Assembly (NCBI GenBank): GCA_038210275.1
Contig: JBBQWV010000014.1
Location: 1 to 64,000, forward strand
Length of the DNA: 64,000 bases
Direction: 5' to 3'
Source: PALSA-1296 sp038210275
GTDB taxonomy: Bacteria > Bacteroidota > Ignavibacteria > Palsa-1295
Shown here: positions 53,587 through 61,111 of the stretch, piece by piece
Layout: the number at the start of each line of letters is the position of its first letter
Position numbering within the stretch: the first letter of the stretch is position 1
Notes under the pieces: generated by a model
Database searches by the model: none
Seen by the model: only the letters and a program-made list of their open reading frames with translations
Told to the model about the DNA's origin: nothing
Position numbers and translations under genes: made by a program

Positions 53587-53781
53587 ATGCCAAAAACGAA
53601 GACGAAATCAGGCGCGAAGAAGCGCTTCAGCATCACCGGATCAGGTAAAGTAAAACGCGAAAAACCGTATCACGGTCATATGCTCACATCCAAATCTCAG
53701 AAGCGCAAACGCAGTCTGCGCCAATCAACGCTGGTCGCCGATACTGAATCGAAGACGATCAAAAGATTGCTCGGGCAATAA
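53587..53781 (+). CDS. rpmI: 50S ribosomal protein L35
   Basis: 64 residues, the normal L35 size. PKTKTKSGAKKRFSITGSGK, HMLTSKSQKRKRSLRQ and the basic composition identify it. A terminator follows directly, and rplT (L20), which usually comes next, is not in the window. Confidence 0.96.
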   Translation: MPKTKTKSGAKKRFSITGSGKVKREKPYHGHMLTSKSQKRKRSLRQSTLVADTESKTIKRLLGQ

Positions 53782-53808
53782 AAGCTAACCGGAAATTTCG
53801 ATTTCTTT

Positions 53809-53850
53809 AGAAGCGCGGCTGAGTTATCAGCGGCGCTTCTTTTCATTTTG
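53809..53850 (+). terminator. rho-independent terminator after rpmI
   Basis: agaagcgc (53809-53816) pairs with gcgcttct (53833-53840). After one G-G mismatch the stem continues gctga/tcagc around gtta. tttcatttt follows. It closes the thrS-infC-rpmI unit. Confidence 0.85.
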
Positions 53851-53860
53851 TAACTCTGAA

Positions 53861-54814
53861 TTAGAAATGGAGATTTATTCCGAAGGTCAGGGAAGTCGTG
53901 CCGAATTTTCCGATTTCGCCATTAGAGAGAGGAATACTTGAAAGACCGAATGTATGGCGAAGTTCAAGATAGGAGGTTGTACCTGCGATTCCAATTCCAG
54001 CAAATAAGGTTGGTATCCATTTATTGATAGGTGCAGTCCGAAGATCGTTCTGATAAAAACTACCGGTTGAATCATTAAAGGCATAGCGCTTCATTTCCAG
54101 ACTGTCGCTGGTAATATTACTAATTCCTCCGCCCCCGGTTATATAAAAACTTCCTTGCATTTTATAACGGCATTCAAGATTGATATGAGAATATGACGTG
54201 TTCGTATAAAATTTTGTATAATGCGGGAGGATCTCAATTCCATTTCCGCCTTCATAAGCAATCAGAAAAGTGAAATTCGTAATTGCATCATAACCTAAAC
54301 CGAAGCCATAAGTAAATCCGAAATCACTCATAGGAAAAGCAAATCCAAATTTCGCACTTAAGGTTAGCCCCATTTTTGGTACAGGCTCTCCATACATTTC
54401 TGGTCTCAACTGCGAGTTAATCGCAAATTTAGATGTGTCAGAAGGGAAGTTAATGATCAAAGGGTTATCGAATGAATTCCAGTCTCCGGTGATACCGTCA
54501 ACAATGTAGCTGACGTAATAAGTAAAGAGATCTGCTAATATCCAAGCCGGTTCGAACGAACTTGAAAGAAAGGCAACTCTTTCTTGTCCTTTATAAACAA
54601 ATCTCAGGGTATAGTCCTTCTTTCGTTGCAGTTTGAGCATCGCAGCGTTGTTGTAATAATACACCCTCAAGGGGTCACTTCCGAAAGCATCGGTAACTCT
54701 CGTTCCTTCCGGCATGATAACCGTAACATCCTGAGTAGAACCACTGATGATCGTTGCGCAGCCCGCAACAACGGCGCAAAGAATGATGATGTACAAATGT
54801 CTGATTCGAATCAT
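53861..54814 (-). CDS. lipoprotein with a C-terminal beta-barrel-like domain
   Basis: 317 residues. Lipobox VVAGC; the mature start CATIISGSTQDVTVIMPEGT resembles small lipoproteins of the GCATIFSG type with a short beta-sandwich (to about 120). The following 190 residues are strand-rich (LTLSAKFGFAFPMSDFGF, YGFGLGYDAITNFTFLIAYE, SYSHINLECRYKMQGSFYI, IPTLFAGIGIAGTTSYLELR) and end SLTFGINLHF with a terminal Phe, as in outer-membrane proteins. Lipid anchor plus barrel in one chain is unusual. Its promoter region faces the ATP synthase operon. Function unknown. Confidence 0.7.
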   Translation of the reverse strand: MIRIRHLYIIILCAVVAGCATIISGSTQDVTVIMPEGTRVTDAFGSDPLRVYYYNNAAMLKLQRKKDYTLRFVYKGQERVAFLSSSFEPAWILADLFTYYVSYIVDGITGDWNSFDNPLIINFPSDTSKFAINSQLRPEMYGEPVPKMGLTLSAKFGFAFPMSDFGFTYGFGLGYDAITNFTFLIAYEGGNGIEILPHYTKFYTNTSYSHINLECRYKMQGSFYITGGGGISNITSDSLEMKRYAFNDSTGSFYQNDLRTAPINKWIPTLFAGIGIAGTTSYLELRHTFGLSSIPLSNGEIGKFGTTSLTFGINLHF

Positions 54815-54930
54815 ATCCCTAAAGACACATTTTTAATGCAAAAGGTGGCGTTGCAAATATAAGGGATTAATTCATTCCACTCTAATAAATAGGGAAACCA
54901 TCTGTTCTTATTATTCTTTACATCTTTTCT

Positions 54931-55257
54931 ATGGACGACCAACGCGAAAAAGAAATACGTGAATACGCTCATCGGAAGGCATCGCCGCCACTTTTCGGAG
55001 GGAGTAATCCGGAAACAGATGACTCCGAATACCGTAAAGCTATGCAGGAGAATGCTCCGTACCTCACACTCGGCATTCAAATGGCTCTTACGATCGCTGC
55101 CTTCGCAGGGCTTGGGTGGTGGCTTGATAAACAAAATGGCACTTCTTTTTGGATAGGAATATGCTCCGGATTCGGAGCGGTTGCCGGACTTGGCTATTTT
55201 CTTCTTGTTGTTCTCCGATTAGAGAAAAAGAACGAGATGAAGAAGAAGGCTAAGTGA
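54931..55257 (+). CDS. atpZ: AtpZ/AtpI-family ATP synthase assembly protein
   Basis: 108 residues. Hydrophilic N-terminus, then two membrane helices (LTLGIQMALTIAAFAGLGWWL and FWIGICSGFGAVAGLGYFLL) around the loop DKQNGTSF, the signature of the AtpI/AtpZ family that accompanies F-type ATP synthase and is linked to c-ring assembly or ion transport. First gene of the atp locus; C-terminus basic (EMKKKAK). Confidence 0.8.
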   Translation: MDDQREKEIREYAHRKASPPLFGGSNPETDDSEYRKAMQENAPYLTLGIQMALTIAAFAGLGWWLDKQNGTSFWIGICSGFGAVAGLGYFLLVVLRLEKKNEMKKKAK

Positions 55258-55402
55258 GAAATCCACAATCTCTGGTAAACCCCTTATATCCCCCAAAATA
55301 TACTCAAAAAAATGAAACAAAAGAGGGGGTAAAATACGTTTAATAAGGCTGTAATAGTGATCTATATATTGTTTTCGTATTTAAATATTAAAAGTAATAA
55401 AA

Positions 55403-55852
55403 TTGAGCGCAATTATTCAAGCATATCAATTGATCCGTCCCCGCGAATCAAGCGTTTCTATCAGCCGCGAGGCTACTCGTTTTTTCGTAATCTGGTTCGG
55501 TTTGCTTAGCATCGTTCTTTATGGCGGCGGTTTGCTTGCCATGAACGCATTCTCAACCGAAACTTTCAGATCAGCTTGTTTCATCGGTATGGCAATGTGT
55601 ACTTTGACAAGTGTTGCAAGTTTTTTCATCACAGAATGGGCGATCGATCAGCCGAATGACCTATTCTTCGGTGTAGCAATTGCTTCGATCTTCGTAAGAA
55701 TTTTCGGTTTAGTTCTTGCATTTGGAATGGCACAGTTCCTTTTCAAGATCAACCCTATCGGCTTGGTTACGGGAATGTTCTCATCGTACTTCTCGTATCT
55801 CGTAGTCGAGATCATTTACATTCACAAGAAATCCCTCACACGCGGAGAGTAA
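55403..55852 (+). CDS. four-helix membrane protein, AtpI/AtpR-like, before atpB
   Basis: 149 residues with four membrane helices (FFVIWFGLLSIVLYGGGLLA, SACFIGMAMCTLTSVASFFI, GVAIASIFVRIFGLVLAFGM, VTGMFSSYFSYLVVEIIYIH). Position just before atpB and size suggest an AtpI-like helper of ATP synthase. The start is TTG at 55403, the only start codon after an in-frame stop, without a visible Shine-Dalgarno. The stop is 7 bases before the atpB ATG. The 145-base spacer upstream contains ccttat...ccccc...ggggg...ataagg, which might form a long hairpin. Confidence 0.72.
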   Translation: MSAIIQAYQLIRPRESSVSISREATRFFVIWFGLLSIVLYGGGLLAMNAFSTETFRSACFIGMAMCTLTSVASFFITEWAIDQPNDLFFGVAIASIFVRIFGLVLAFGMAQFLFKINPIGLVTGMFSSYFSYLVVEIIYIHKKSLTRGE

Positions 55853-55859
55853 TTTGCGC

Positions 55860-57074
55860 ATGACGCTACGTCGCAGGGTCACAATCTTTTTTCTATTTGT
55901 CGTCCTGCTTGCAGGTCCGGCGATAGCGAGCGAAGAATCTCCGAAAGACTCCTCAGCATCCGGCACTCCTGTAGTGAAGGAGACGAAATCTCCGATGAGC
56001 GAAGAAGAGCAGGAAAACGACATTTGGAAAAATGAGAAGAAAGATACGATTGATGCCGGCAAGCTCTTCGGCAAGATCATCAAGCATTTGGAGGATACCT
56101 ACGAACTCCATTTCATTAGCGTTAAGATTCCGCTTCCTATCCTCTTTACTGATGCTTCCGGCTTTCATTTTTTTTCAAGCTTAGAAAAACTTGTTGAATC
56201 GGGAGTTTATAAATTAAGAGATCCGGAAAAATACGAAGAGCAGAAAAAGAAAGCTCTCTTTGGCTTCATCACTCCTTGGGAGCGCGTTGATGGGAAAGAA
56301 GCAGGCTTTACGCTTGATCTATCCATGACGGCGAACAGATTCTTCCTTCTCGTTGCAATGTTTGTTCTTATTCTTATTACATGGGCAGCAGGTAGAAAAG
56401 CGAAAACAAAAGTTATCCCAAAAGGGAATCACAATCTTATTGAGTCGCTCGTCGTGTATGTCCGCGATGAGATCGTCTATCCGAATATTGAAAAGAAATG
56501 GGCTGATCGCCTGATGCCGTATTTCCTTACGACATTCTTTTTCATCTTCATCATCAATATGATCGGGCTTGTGCCTTTGACCAAGACTCCCACCGGCAAT
56601 CTTGCCGTAACGGTAACTTTGGCGATCTGCACATTCATCCTTACTCAGATCATGGGTATCAGGACGATGGGGCTTTCAGCTTACTTAAAACATTTTACGG
56701 GCGGATTGCATGAGATGGATATTCCACTTGCTATGAAGATCGTGCTTATCATGATCATGGTGCCGATCGAATTCATCGGACTTTTTACAAAGCCTTTCGC
56801 TTTGACGATGCGTTTATTTGCGAATATGACGGCAGGTCATATTGTTATTGGAGCACTTATCGGATTGGCACTGTTGTTTCAATCAGTGATCGCAGGGTTT
56901 GCAGTTTCGGTGCCGTTCGCTTTGTTTATCTATTTGCTCGAATTGCTTGTTGCTGCATTGCAGGCATTTGTGTTTACAATGCTCTCGGCAGTGTTTGTAG
57001 GAATGATGGTGCATGAGCATCATGAAGGTGGGCATGAGACGAAAGAAGAGCGATTGGCTGAAGTGAGTATCTAA
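55860..57074 (+). CDS. atpB: ATP synthase subunit a, long form with signal peptide
   Basis: 404 residues from ATG 55860 (a TTG at 55854 is also in frame; GGAG at 55844 suits the ATG). Membrane subunit forming the proton half-channels against the c-ring. Unlike the E. coli form it begins with a cleavable signal (VTIFFLFVVLLAGPAIASE) and about 120 periplasmic residues, typical of Bacteroidota. The core shows ESLVVYVRDEIVYPNI, FFFIFIINMIGLVP, FALTMRLFANMTAGHIV with the essential Arg, and LELLVAALQAFVFTMLSAVF. A palindromic repeat lies right after the stop. Confidence 0.93.
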   Translation: MTLRRRVTIFFLFVVLLAGPAIASEESPKDSSASGTPVVKETKSPMSEEEQENDIWKNEKKDTIDAGKLFGKIIKHLEDTYELHFISVKIPLPILFTDASGFHFFSSLEKLVESGVYKLRDPEKYEEQKKKALFGFITPWERVDGKEAGFTLDLSMTANRFFLLVAMFVLILITWAAGRKAKTKVIPKGNHNLIESLVVYVRDEIVYPNIEKKWADRLMPYFLTTFFFIFIINMIGLVPLTKTPTGNLAVTVTLAICTFILTQIMGIRTMGLSAYLKHFTGGLHEMDIPLAMKIVLIMIMVPIEFIGLFTKPFALTMRLFANMTAGHIVIGALIGLALLFQSVIAGFAVSVPFALFIYLLELLVAALQAFVFTMLSAVFVGMMVHEHHEGGHETKEERLAEVSI

Positions 57075-57082
57075 AATTTAAT

Positions 57083-57130
57083 GGGACGGACTTTAGTCCG
57101 TCAGTCTCAAACGGACTAAAGTCCGTCCCA
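57083..57130. repeat. family D palindrome between atpB and atpE
   Basis: tgggacggactttagtccgt and its complement acggactaaagtccgtccca form a 48-base near-perfect inverted repeat. A half-copy is at 58027, and a degenerate one at 26451. It could act as an mRNA stabiliser or attenuator between atpB and atpE. Confidence 0.75.
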
Positions 57131-57145
57131 CTGTCAAAAAAGTTT

Positions 57146-57153
57146 TATTTTTG
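57146..57153 (+). promoter_or_regulatory. possible internal -7 element for atpE
   Basis: TATTTTTG matches TAnnTTTG and lies 40 bases before the atpE start, just after the palindrome. It would allow extra transcription of atpE, whose product is needed in many copies. Confidence 0.3.
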
Positions 57154-57192
57154 TAATATAGTTTATTCATATTAATATAAAGGAATAGAAAA

Positions 57193-57420
57193 ATGAATCC
57201 ATCAGCATTCGCATACTTATCAGCAGGGCTCGGAGCAGCAGTCGCCGTTGTCGGCGCAGGAGTCGGAATCGGCAAACTCGCAACCGGCGCTTTGGAAGCA
57301 ATGGGACGCCAGCCTGAAATGTCCGGCGGTATCCGTACGACGATGATCATCGCCGCCGCTCTGATCGAAGGACTTGCGCTGTTCGCGCTCGTTATCTGTA
57401 TCATTCTTTCAGGTAAATAG
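57193..57420 (+). CDS. atpE: ATP synthase subunit c
   Basis: 75 residues, two helices joined by the polar RQPE loop (39-42). The ion-binding carboxylate is Glu 59 in AALIEGLAL. The Na+-type ligands (Gln in GAGVGQG, and Ser after the Glu) are replaced by Ile and Gly, so H+ coupling is inferred. aaagga (57179-57184) is a good ribosome site, one of the clearer ones in the window. The next spacer is a heptad-repeat hairpin. Confidence 0.95.
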   Translation: MNPSAFAYLSAGLGAAVAVVGAGVGIGKLATGALEAMGRQPEMSGGIRTTMIIAAALIEGLALFALVICIILSGK

Positions 57421-57424
57421 TTTT

Positions 57425-57528
57425 GGGCAGTCGTTAGTCGTTAGTCATTAGTCATTAGCAAATAATGCTGATGGCTCATGTCTCTCTGCTAACGACTAAA
57501 GACTAAAGACTAACGACTAAAGACTGCC
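57425..57528. repeat. two-armed heptad repeat hairpin abutting the atpF start codon
   Basis: The left arm (57426-57459) reads as 7-base units gtcgtta, gtcgtta, gtcatta, gtcatta; the right arm (57488-57528) as cgactaa, agactaa, agactaa, cgactaa, agactgcc. The arms are complementary (ggcagtc...agca with tgctaa...gactgcc) around a 28-base loop. The right arm ends at 57528 and the ATG of atpF is 57529-57531, so the ribosome would start at the foot of the hairpin. No Shine-Dalgarno is visible. Confidence 0.75.
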
Positions 57529-58020
57529 ATGTTAGAAATTAATCCTGGACTGTCCATCTGGACGCTCATCATTTTTGGCTTACTGCTGGTCCTCCTTTCG
57601 AGGATCGCATGGAAGCCGATTCTTGCATCTCTTAAACGGCGCGAAGAGGCAATTGCCGATTCGCTTTCGAAAGCAGAGCAAGCACGGGCAGATGCTGAAA
57701 AGCTTATTGCCGAAACCGAGCGTCAGCGCAAGTTGAACGAAGAGCAGCTTCATAAGCAGCTTCGCGAAGGCAAGGAATATGCCGAGCGCATGCGTTCTGA
57801 GCTTTCACAAAAAGCGCAGGAAGAAGCAAAGAAGATGCTCGATCAAGCAAAAGCGCAGATCGAACGTGATACGCAGATCGCAATATCACAGCTTCGCAAC
57901 GAAGCCGCTGATCTTGCTATCGCCGCCGCGGGAAAGCTTCTTGATGAATCAATGAATGACGATAAGCATAAGAAGATCGTCGAGAAGTTCATTGCAGAGC
58001 TTCCAACGCAATCAAATTAA
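57529..58020 (+). CDS. atpF: ATP synthase subunit b
   Basis: 163 residues. A membrane helix (LSIWTLIIFGLLLVLLSRIA) is followed by a long charged coiled coil (LKRREEAIADSLSKAEQARA, ERQRKLNEEQLHKQLREGKE) and the C-terminal delta-contact region (SQLRNEAADLAIAAAGKLLD). It is the peripheral stalk. The start is directly at the end of a repeat hairpin and has no ribosome site, which may limit or couple translation. Confidence 0.93.
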   Translation: MLEINPGLSIWTLIIFGLLLVLLSRIAWKPILASLKRREEAIADSLSKAEQARADAEKLIAETERQRKLNEEQLHKQLREGKEYAERMRSELSQKAQEEAKKMLDQAKAQIERDTQIAISQLRNEAADLAIAAAGKLLDESMNDDKHKKIVEKFIAELPTQSN

Positions 58021-58026
58021 AGAATA

Positions 58027-58075
58027 GTGGAACGGACTTTAGTCCAACCCACCGTAAACTAACGACTAAAGACTG
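58027..58075. repeat. half-copies of families D and heptad repeat before atpH
   Basis: gtggaacggactttagtcc (58027-58045) is one arm of the palindrome at 57083. It is followed by aactaacgactaaagactg (58057-58075), one arm of the heptad repeat at 57425. The heptad arm ends 5 bases before the atpH start, echoing its place before atpF. Confidence 0.6.
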
Positions 58076-58080
58076 ATTTC

Positions 58081-58635
58081 ATGGATCAACGCATTGCACT
58101 TCGCTACGCACAGGCTCTGATGGATATCGGCAAGGAGAAAAACTCCGTGGCTGAGATCGCCGGCGATATGAAAGTGGTTCGTGATGCCCTGCATGATGTG
58201 CATGAGCTAAAGGCAATGCTCCATACTCCTGTTATCCGTCCGGATATTAAACGGAAAGTGATCCATCAAGTATTCGAAAAGCATGTCAGTAAAGACGTTA
58301 TGCTTTTTATGGATCTGCTTTTGAAAAAAGGCAGAGGCAATGTGTTAGCAGTGACGACGGAAGAATTCTTGCGACTGCTTGATATTGATACCAATACGGT
58401 AGCCGCACATATCACCAGTGCCCGCACGTTGGATGAAAGTGCAAAGCAGCAGATCGTTGCGAAGCTCGAAAAAATTTCGTCAATGAAAGTACGCGCTTCA
58501 TACTCGCTCGATCCGGCACTGCGCGGGGGCTTTGTTGCGAAGGTTGGCGATACGCTGATTGATGCAAGCTTGCAGCATCAGCTCGAAAATTTACGCGAAG
58601 AATTAAAGGCTTCGGTAGTTGCGAGGGTGAACTGA
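58081..58635 (+). CDS. atpH: ATP synthase subunit delta
   Basis: 184 residues. The N-terminal helical domain (RIALRYAQALMDIGKEKNSV, VHELKAMLHTPVIRPDIKRK, FMDLLLKKGRGNVLAVTTEE) and the C-terminal part (VAAHITSARTLDESAKQQIV, DPALRGGFVAKVGDTLIDAS) match the OSCP/delta family linking F1 to the stalk. The stop is 2 bases before the next start. Confidence 0.93.
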   Translation: MDQRIALRYAQALMDIGKEKNSVAEIAGDMKVVRDALHDVHELKAMLHTPVIRPDIKRKVIHQVFEKHVSKDVMLFMDLLLKKGRGNVLAVTTEEFLRLLDIDTNTVAAHITSARTLDESAKQQIVAKLEKISSMKVRASYSLDPALRGGFVAKVGDTLIDASLQHQLENLREELKASVVARVN

Positions 58636-58637
58636 TA

Positions 58638-59396
58638 ATGAAGAACAAAGCAGCATTCACCGCATTGGTATGTGCTCTGCTTGTGGGCTTGGGAGCTATG
58701 GTTTTTACTGATCCATCTCTTGCTCAGATCAAGAAGAAAAAAAAGAAGAAGCATAAATCTTCGATAACTCTTGCTCCGCCATCAAATTTTTCGCCCACAA
58801 TGACCGGCGCTCCGGGAACAGTAAAATATTACTTCTTTCCCAATGATACCGGCATTACTTGGAAGCTTAGGACTATTCAAGTGCTGATCAATCAGGAAGG
58901 CAAGCTTGTAAGAGCCGATACTGTATTTAGCGAATCTCGCGTTATTGAGAATGACCGATTTTCTCTTCAGCGATTACCGCTGATGGTGACATCCGATACC
59001 TCATATAGAATTGGGGGAATCGGCGCCAGATCGGAATCGGTATTCTATGTTGATGATTCAGTTGCGATGACCGTATTTAATAATTCCGTAGTCGGCGAAG
59101 GAAACAGTATCTTTCTCGTTGCTCCGGTGAAAATCACAAACGCATGGCATGAGAAATCGGATGATACAACGATAACCGCAGTTGCCGGAATTGTCGATTC
59201 AATTGTTACACCGCTCGGAAGATTTGATAGTGTTTTGGTGACGATCACGCAGCAGGAGTATTCTGATATGCGAAAGTATTATGCTCATGGTCGCGGTATC
59301 ATCAAGACGGTTTTTCGTTCAGTCGGACCCGGAGGTAGAGGACTTGTCGTCATTACGATGGAGATGGTTGAGTTCAAAAAGCCGGGTTGGAATTAG
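58638..59396 (+). CDS. exported protein of unknown function within the atp operon
   Basis: 252 residues with signal peptide (AFTALVCALLVGLGAMVF...LAQ) and then a strikingly basic run of ten Lys/His (IKKKKKKKHK). The rest is beta-rich (VKYYFFPNDTGITWKLRTI, SDTSYRIGGIGARSESVFYV) and has a C-terminal PLGRFDSVLVTITQ...YYAHGRGIIKTVFRS that resembles periplasmic domains with the pattern PxGxF...YYAxGxGxVK. It starts 2 bases after atpH and precedes atpA. It is not an ATP synthase subunit I know. Confidence 0.75.
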   Translation: MKNKAAFTALVCALLVGLGAMVFTDPSLAQIKKKKKKKHKSSITLAPPSNFSPTMTGAPGTVKYYFFPNDTGITWKLRTIQVLINQEGKLVRADTVFSESRVIENDRFSLQRLPLMVTSDTSYRIGGIGARSESVFYVDDSVAMTVFNNSVVGEGNSIFLVAPVKITNAWHEKSDDTTITAVAGIVDSIVTPLGRFDSVLVTITQQEYSDMRKYYAHGRGIIKTVFRSVGPGGRGLVVITMEMVEFKKPGWN

Positions 59397-59448
59397 GAAA
59401 GTACAAGAAATTTTATCAGTAGTTTTATAATAATTAGAGTACAAAATT

Positions 59449-60990
59449 ATGTCAGTCGTACGCCCCGATGAAGTAAGCGCAATTTTGCGCCAGCAGCTAA
59501 CAGGATTCGAGAAGGAAGTTGATGTCTATGATGTCGGTACTGTCCTTCAAGTCGGTGACGGTGTTGCCAGAGTCTATGGCTTATCAAAAGTTATGGCAGG
59601 CGAATTGATCGAGTTTCCGAATAAAGTATTCGGTATGGCGCTCAACCTTGAAGAGGATAACGTCGGAGCCGTACTCTTCGGTGATGAAACACTTGTAAAA
59701 GAAGGCGATATTGTTAAGCGTACCGGTCGTGTAGCTTCGATGCCTGTTACCGATCTCATGCTTGGCAGAGTAATTAATCCGCTCGGCGTACCAATAGATG
59801 GCGGCGCTCCGATCCCAAGTGATAAATATTTACCGATCGAACGCAAGGCTCTCGGAGTGATGCAGCGTTCACCTGTTAATCAACCTTTACAAACCGGCAT
59901 CAAAGCTATTGATGCGATGATTCCCATCGGCAGAGGTCAGCGCGAACTCATCATTGGTGACCGACAGACAGGCAAGACTGCCGTCGCACTCGATACGATC
60001 ATCAATCAAAAATCTACACATACCGCAGAAGCAAAAGCGCAAGGTGTTGAGCCAGTGTATTGCATCTACGTCGCTATCGGACAAAAAGCCTCAACTGTTG
60101 CGCTCGTAAAAGCAAAGCTTGAAGAATATGGCGCGATGGAATATACTTCCATTATTGCTGCAACTGCATCTGATCCTGCTCCGCTTCAATTTATTGCTCC
60201 GTATTGCGGGGCAACACTTGGCGAGCATTTCCGTGATAGCGGTCGCCATGCGCTGGTGATCTATGATGATCTTTCAAAGCAGGCATCGGCTTATCGCGAA
60301 CTTTCACTTTTGCTCCGCCGCCCACCGGGACGCGAAGCATATCCCGGAGACGTATTTTATTTGCATTCACGTTTGCTCGAGCGCTCTTCGAAACTCAGCG
60401 CTGAACTTGGAGGTGGATCACTCACTGCTCTTCCGATCATCGAAACTCAGGCAGGTGACGTATCGGCATATATTCCTACGAACGTGATCTCGATTACCGA
60501 CGGGCAGATTTATCTTGAACCGAATCTTTTTAATTCCGGAGTTCGTCCGGCTATTAACGTTGGTATTTCCGTTTCTCGTGTAGGTGGTAATGCGCAGATC
60601 AAGGCAATGAAAAAAGTTGCCGGAACGCTGCGTCTTGATCTTGCCCAATATCGCGAACTCGAAGCATTCTCGAAGTTCGGTTCTGATCTTGATAAGGCAA
60701 CACAGCAGCAGCTTACACGCGGTCAGCGTCTTGTTGAACTTTTGAAGCAGGGACAGTACGTTCCGATGCCGATCGAAGAGCAAGTTGTGATCGTCTATGC
60801 CGGTACCCAAGGATATCTTGATAAGGTCGCGATGCCGCTCATCAGGCGTTTCGAAAAAGAACTCTTGGAGTTTATGCGTCTGCGTCACAAAGATCTTCTT
60901 AAGAGTATTGCCGAGAAAAAAGAACTGACGGCTGATATCACCACATCGCTGAAAGCGGCGTTGCAGGATTTTAACGAAAGCTTTAAGTAA
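59449..60990 (+). CDS. atpA: ATP synthase subunit alpha
   Basis: 513 residues. The non-catalytic nucleotide-binding subunit of F1: beta-barrel N-terminus with VYDVGTVLQVGDGVARVYGL, then IGRGQRELIIGDRQTGKTAV (Walker A), HALVIYDDLSKQASAYRELS, LLRRPPGREAYPGDVFYLHS, the ALPIIETQAGDVSAYIPTNV segment and the C-terminal helical part. Length is typical. Its partner beta subunit is not in the window. Confidence 0.97.
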   Translation: MSVVRPDEVSAILRQQLTGFEKEVDVYDVGTVLQVGDGVARVYGLSKVMAGELIEFPNKVFGMALNLEEDNVGAVLFGDETLVKEGDIVKRTGRVASMPVTDLMLGRVINPLGVPIDGGAPIPSDKYLPIERKALGVMQRSPVNQPLQTGIKAIDAMIPIGRGQRELIIGDRQTGKTAVALDTIINQKSTHTAEAKAQGVEPVYCIYVAIGQKASTVALVKAKLEEYGAMEYTSIIAATASDPAPLQFIAPYCGATLGEHFRDSGRHALVIYDDLSKQASAYRELSLLLRRPPGREAYPGDVFYLHSRLLERSSKLSAELGGGSLTALPIIETQAGDVSAYIPTNVISITDGQIYLEPNLFNSGVRPAINVGISVSRVGGNAQIKAMKKVAGTLRLDLAQYRELEAFSKFGSDLDKATQQQLTRGQRLVELLKQGQYVPMPIEEQVVIVYAGTQGYLDKVAMPLIRRFEKELLEFMRLRHKDLLKSIAEKKELTADITTSLKAALQDFNESFK

Positions 60991-61111
60991 TTTTGAGTTT
61001 TAGGTTATGAGTTTTGAATATGATTATACTCATAGCTCAAGATTCTTAAGCGTCCTCGCAACTTCTTGCAGGATAAGGGGTTCTTTAGTGCATGAGTATT
61101 ATTCGCTAAAG

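Noticed and set aside
57193..57420. Sodium-coupled c-ring
   Set aside because: The Gln and Ser/Thr ligands of Na+-type subunits are replaced by Ile and Gly around the Glu, which favours protons.
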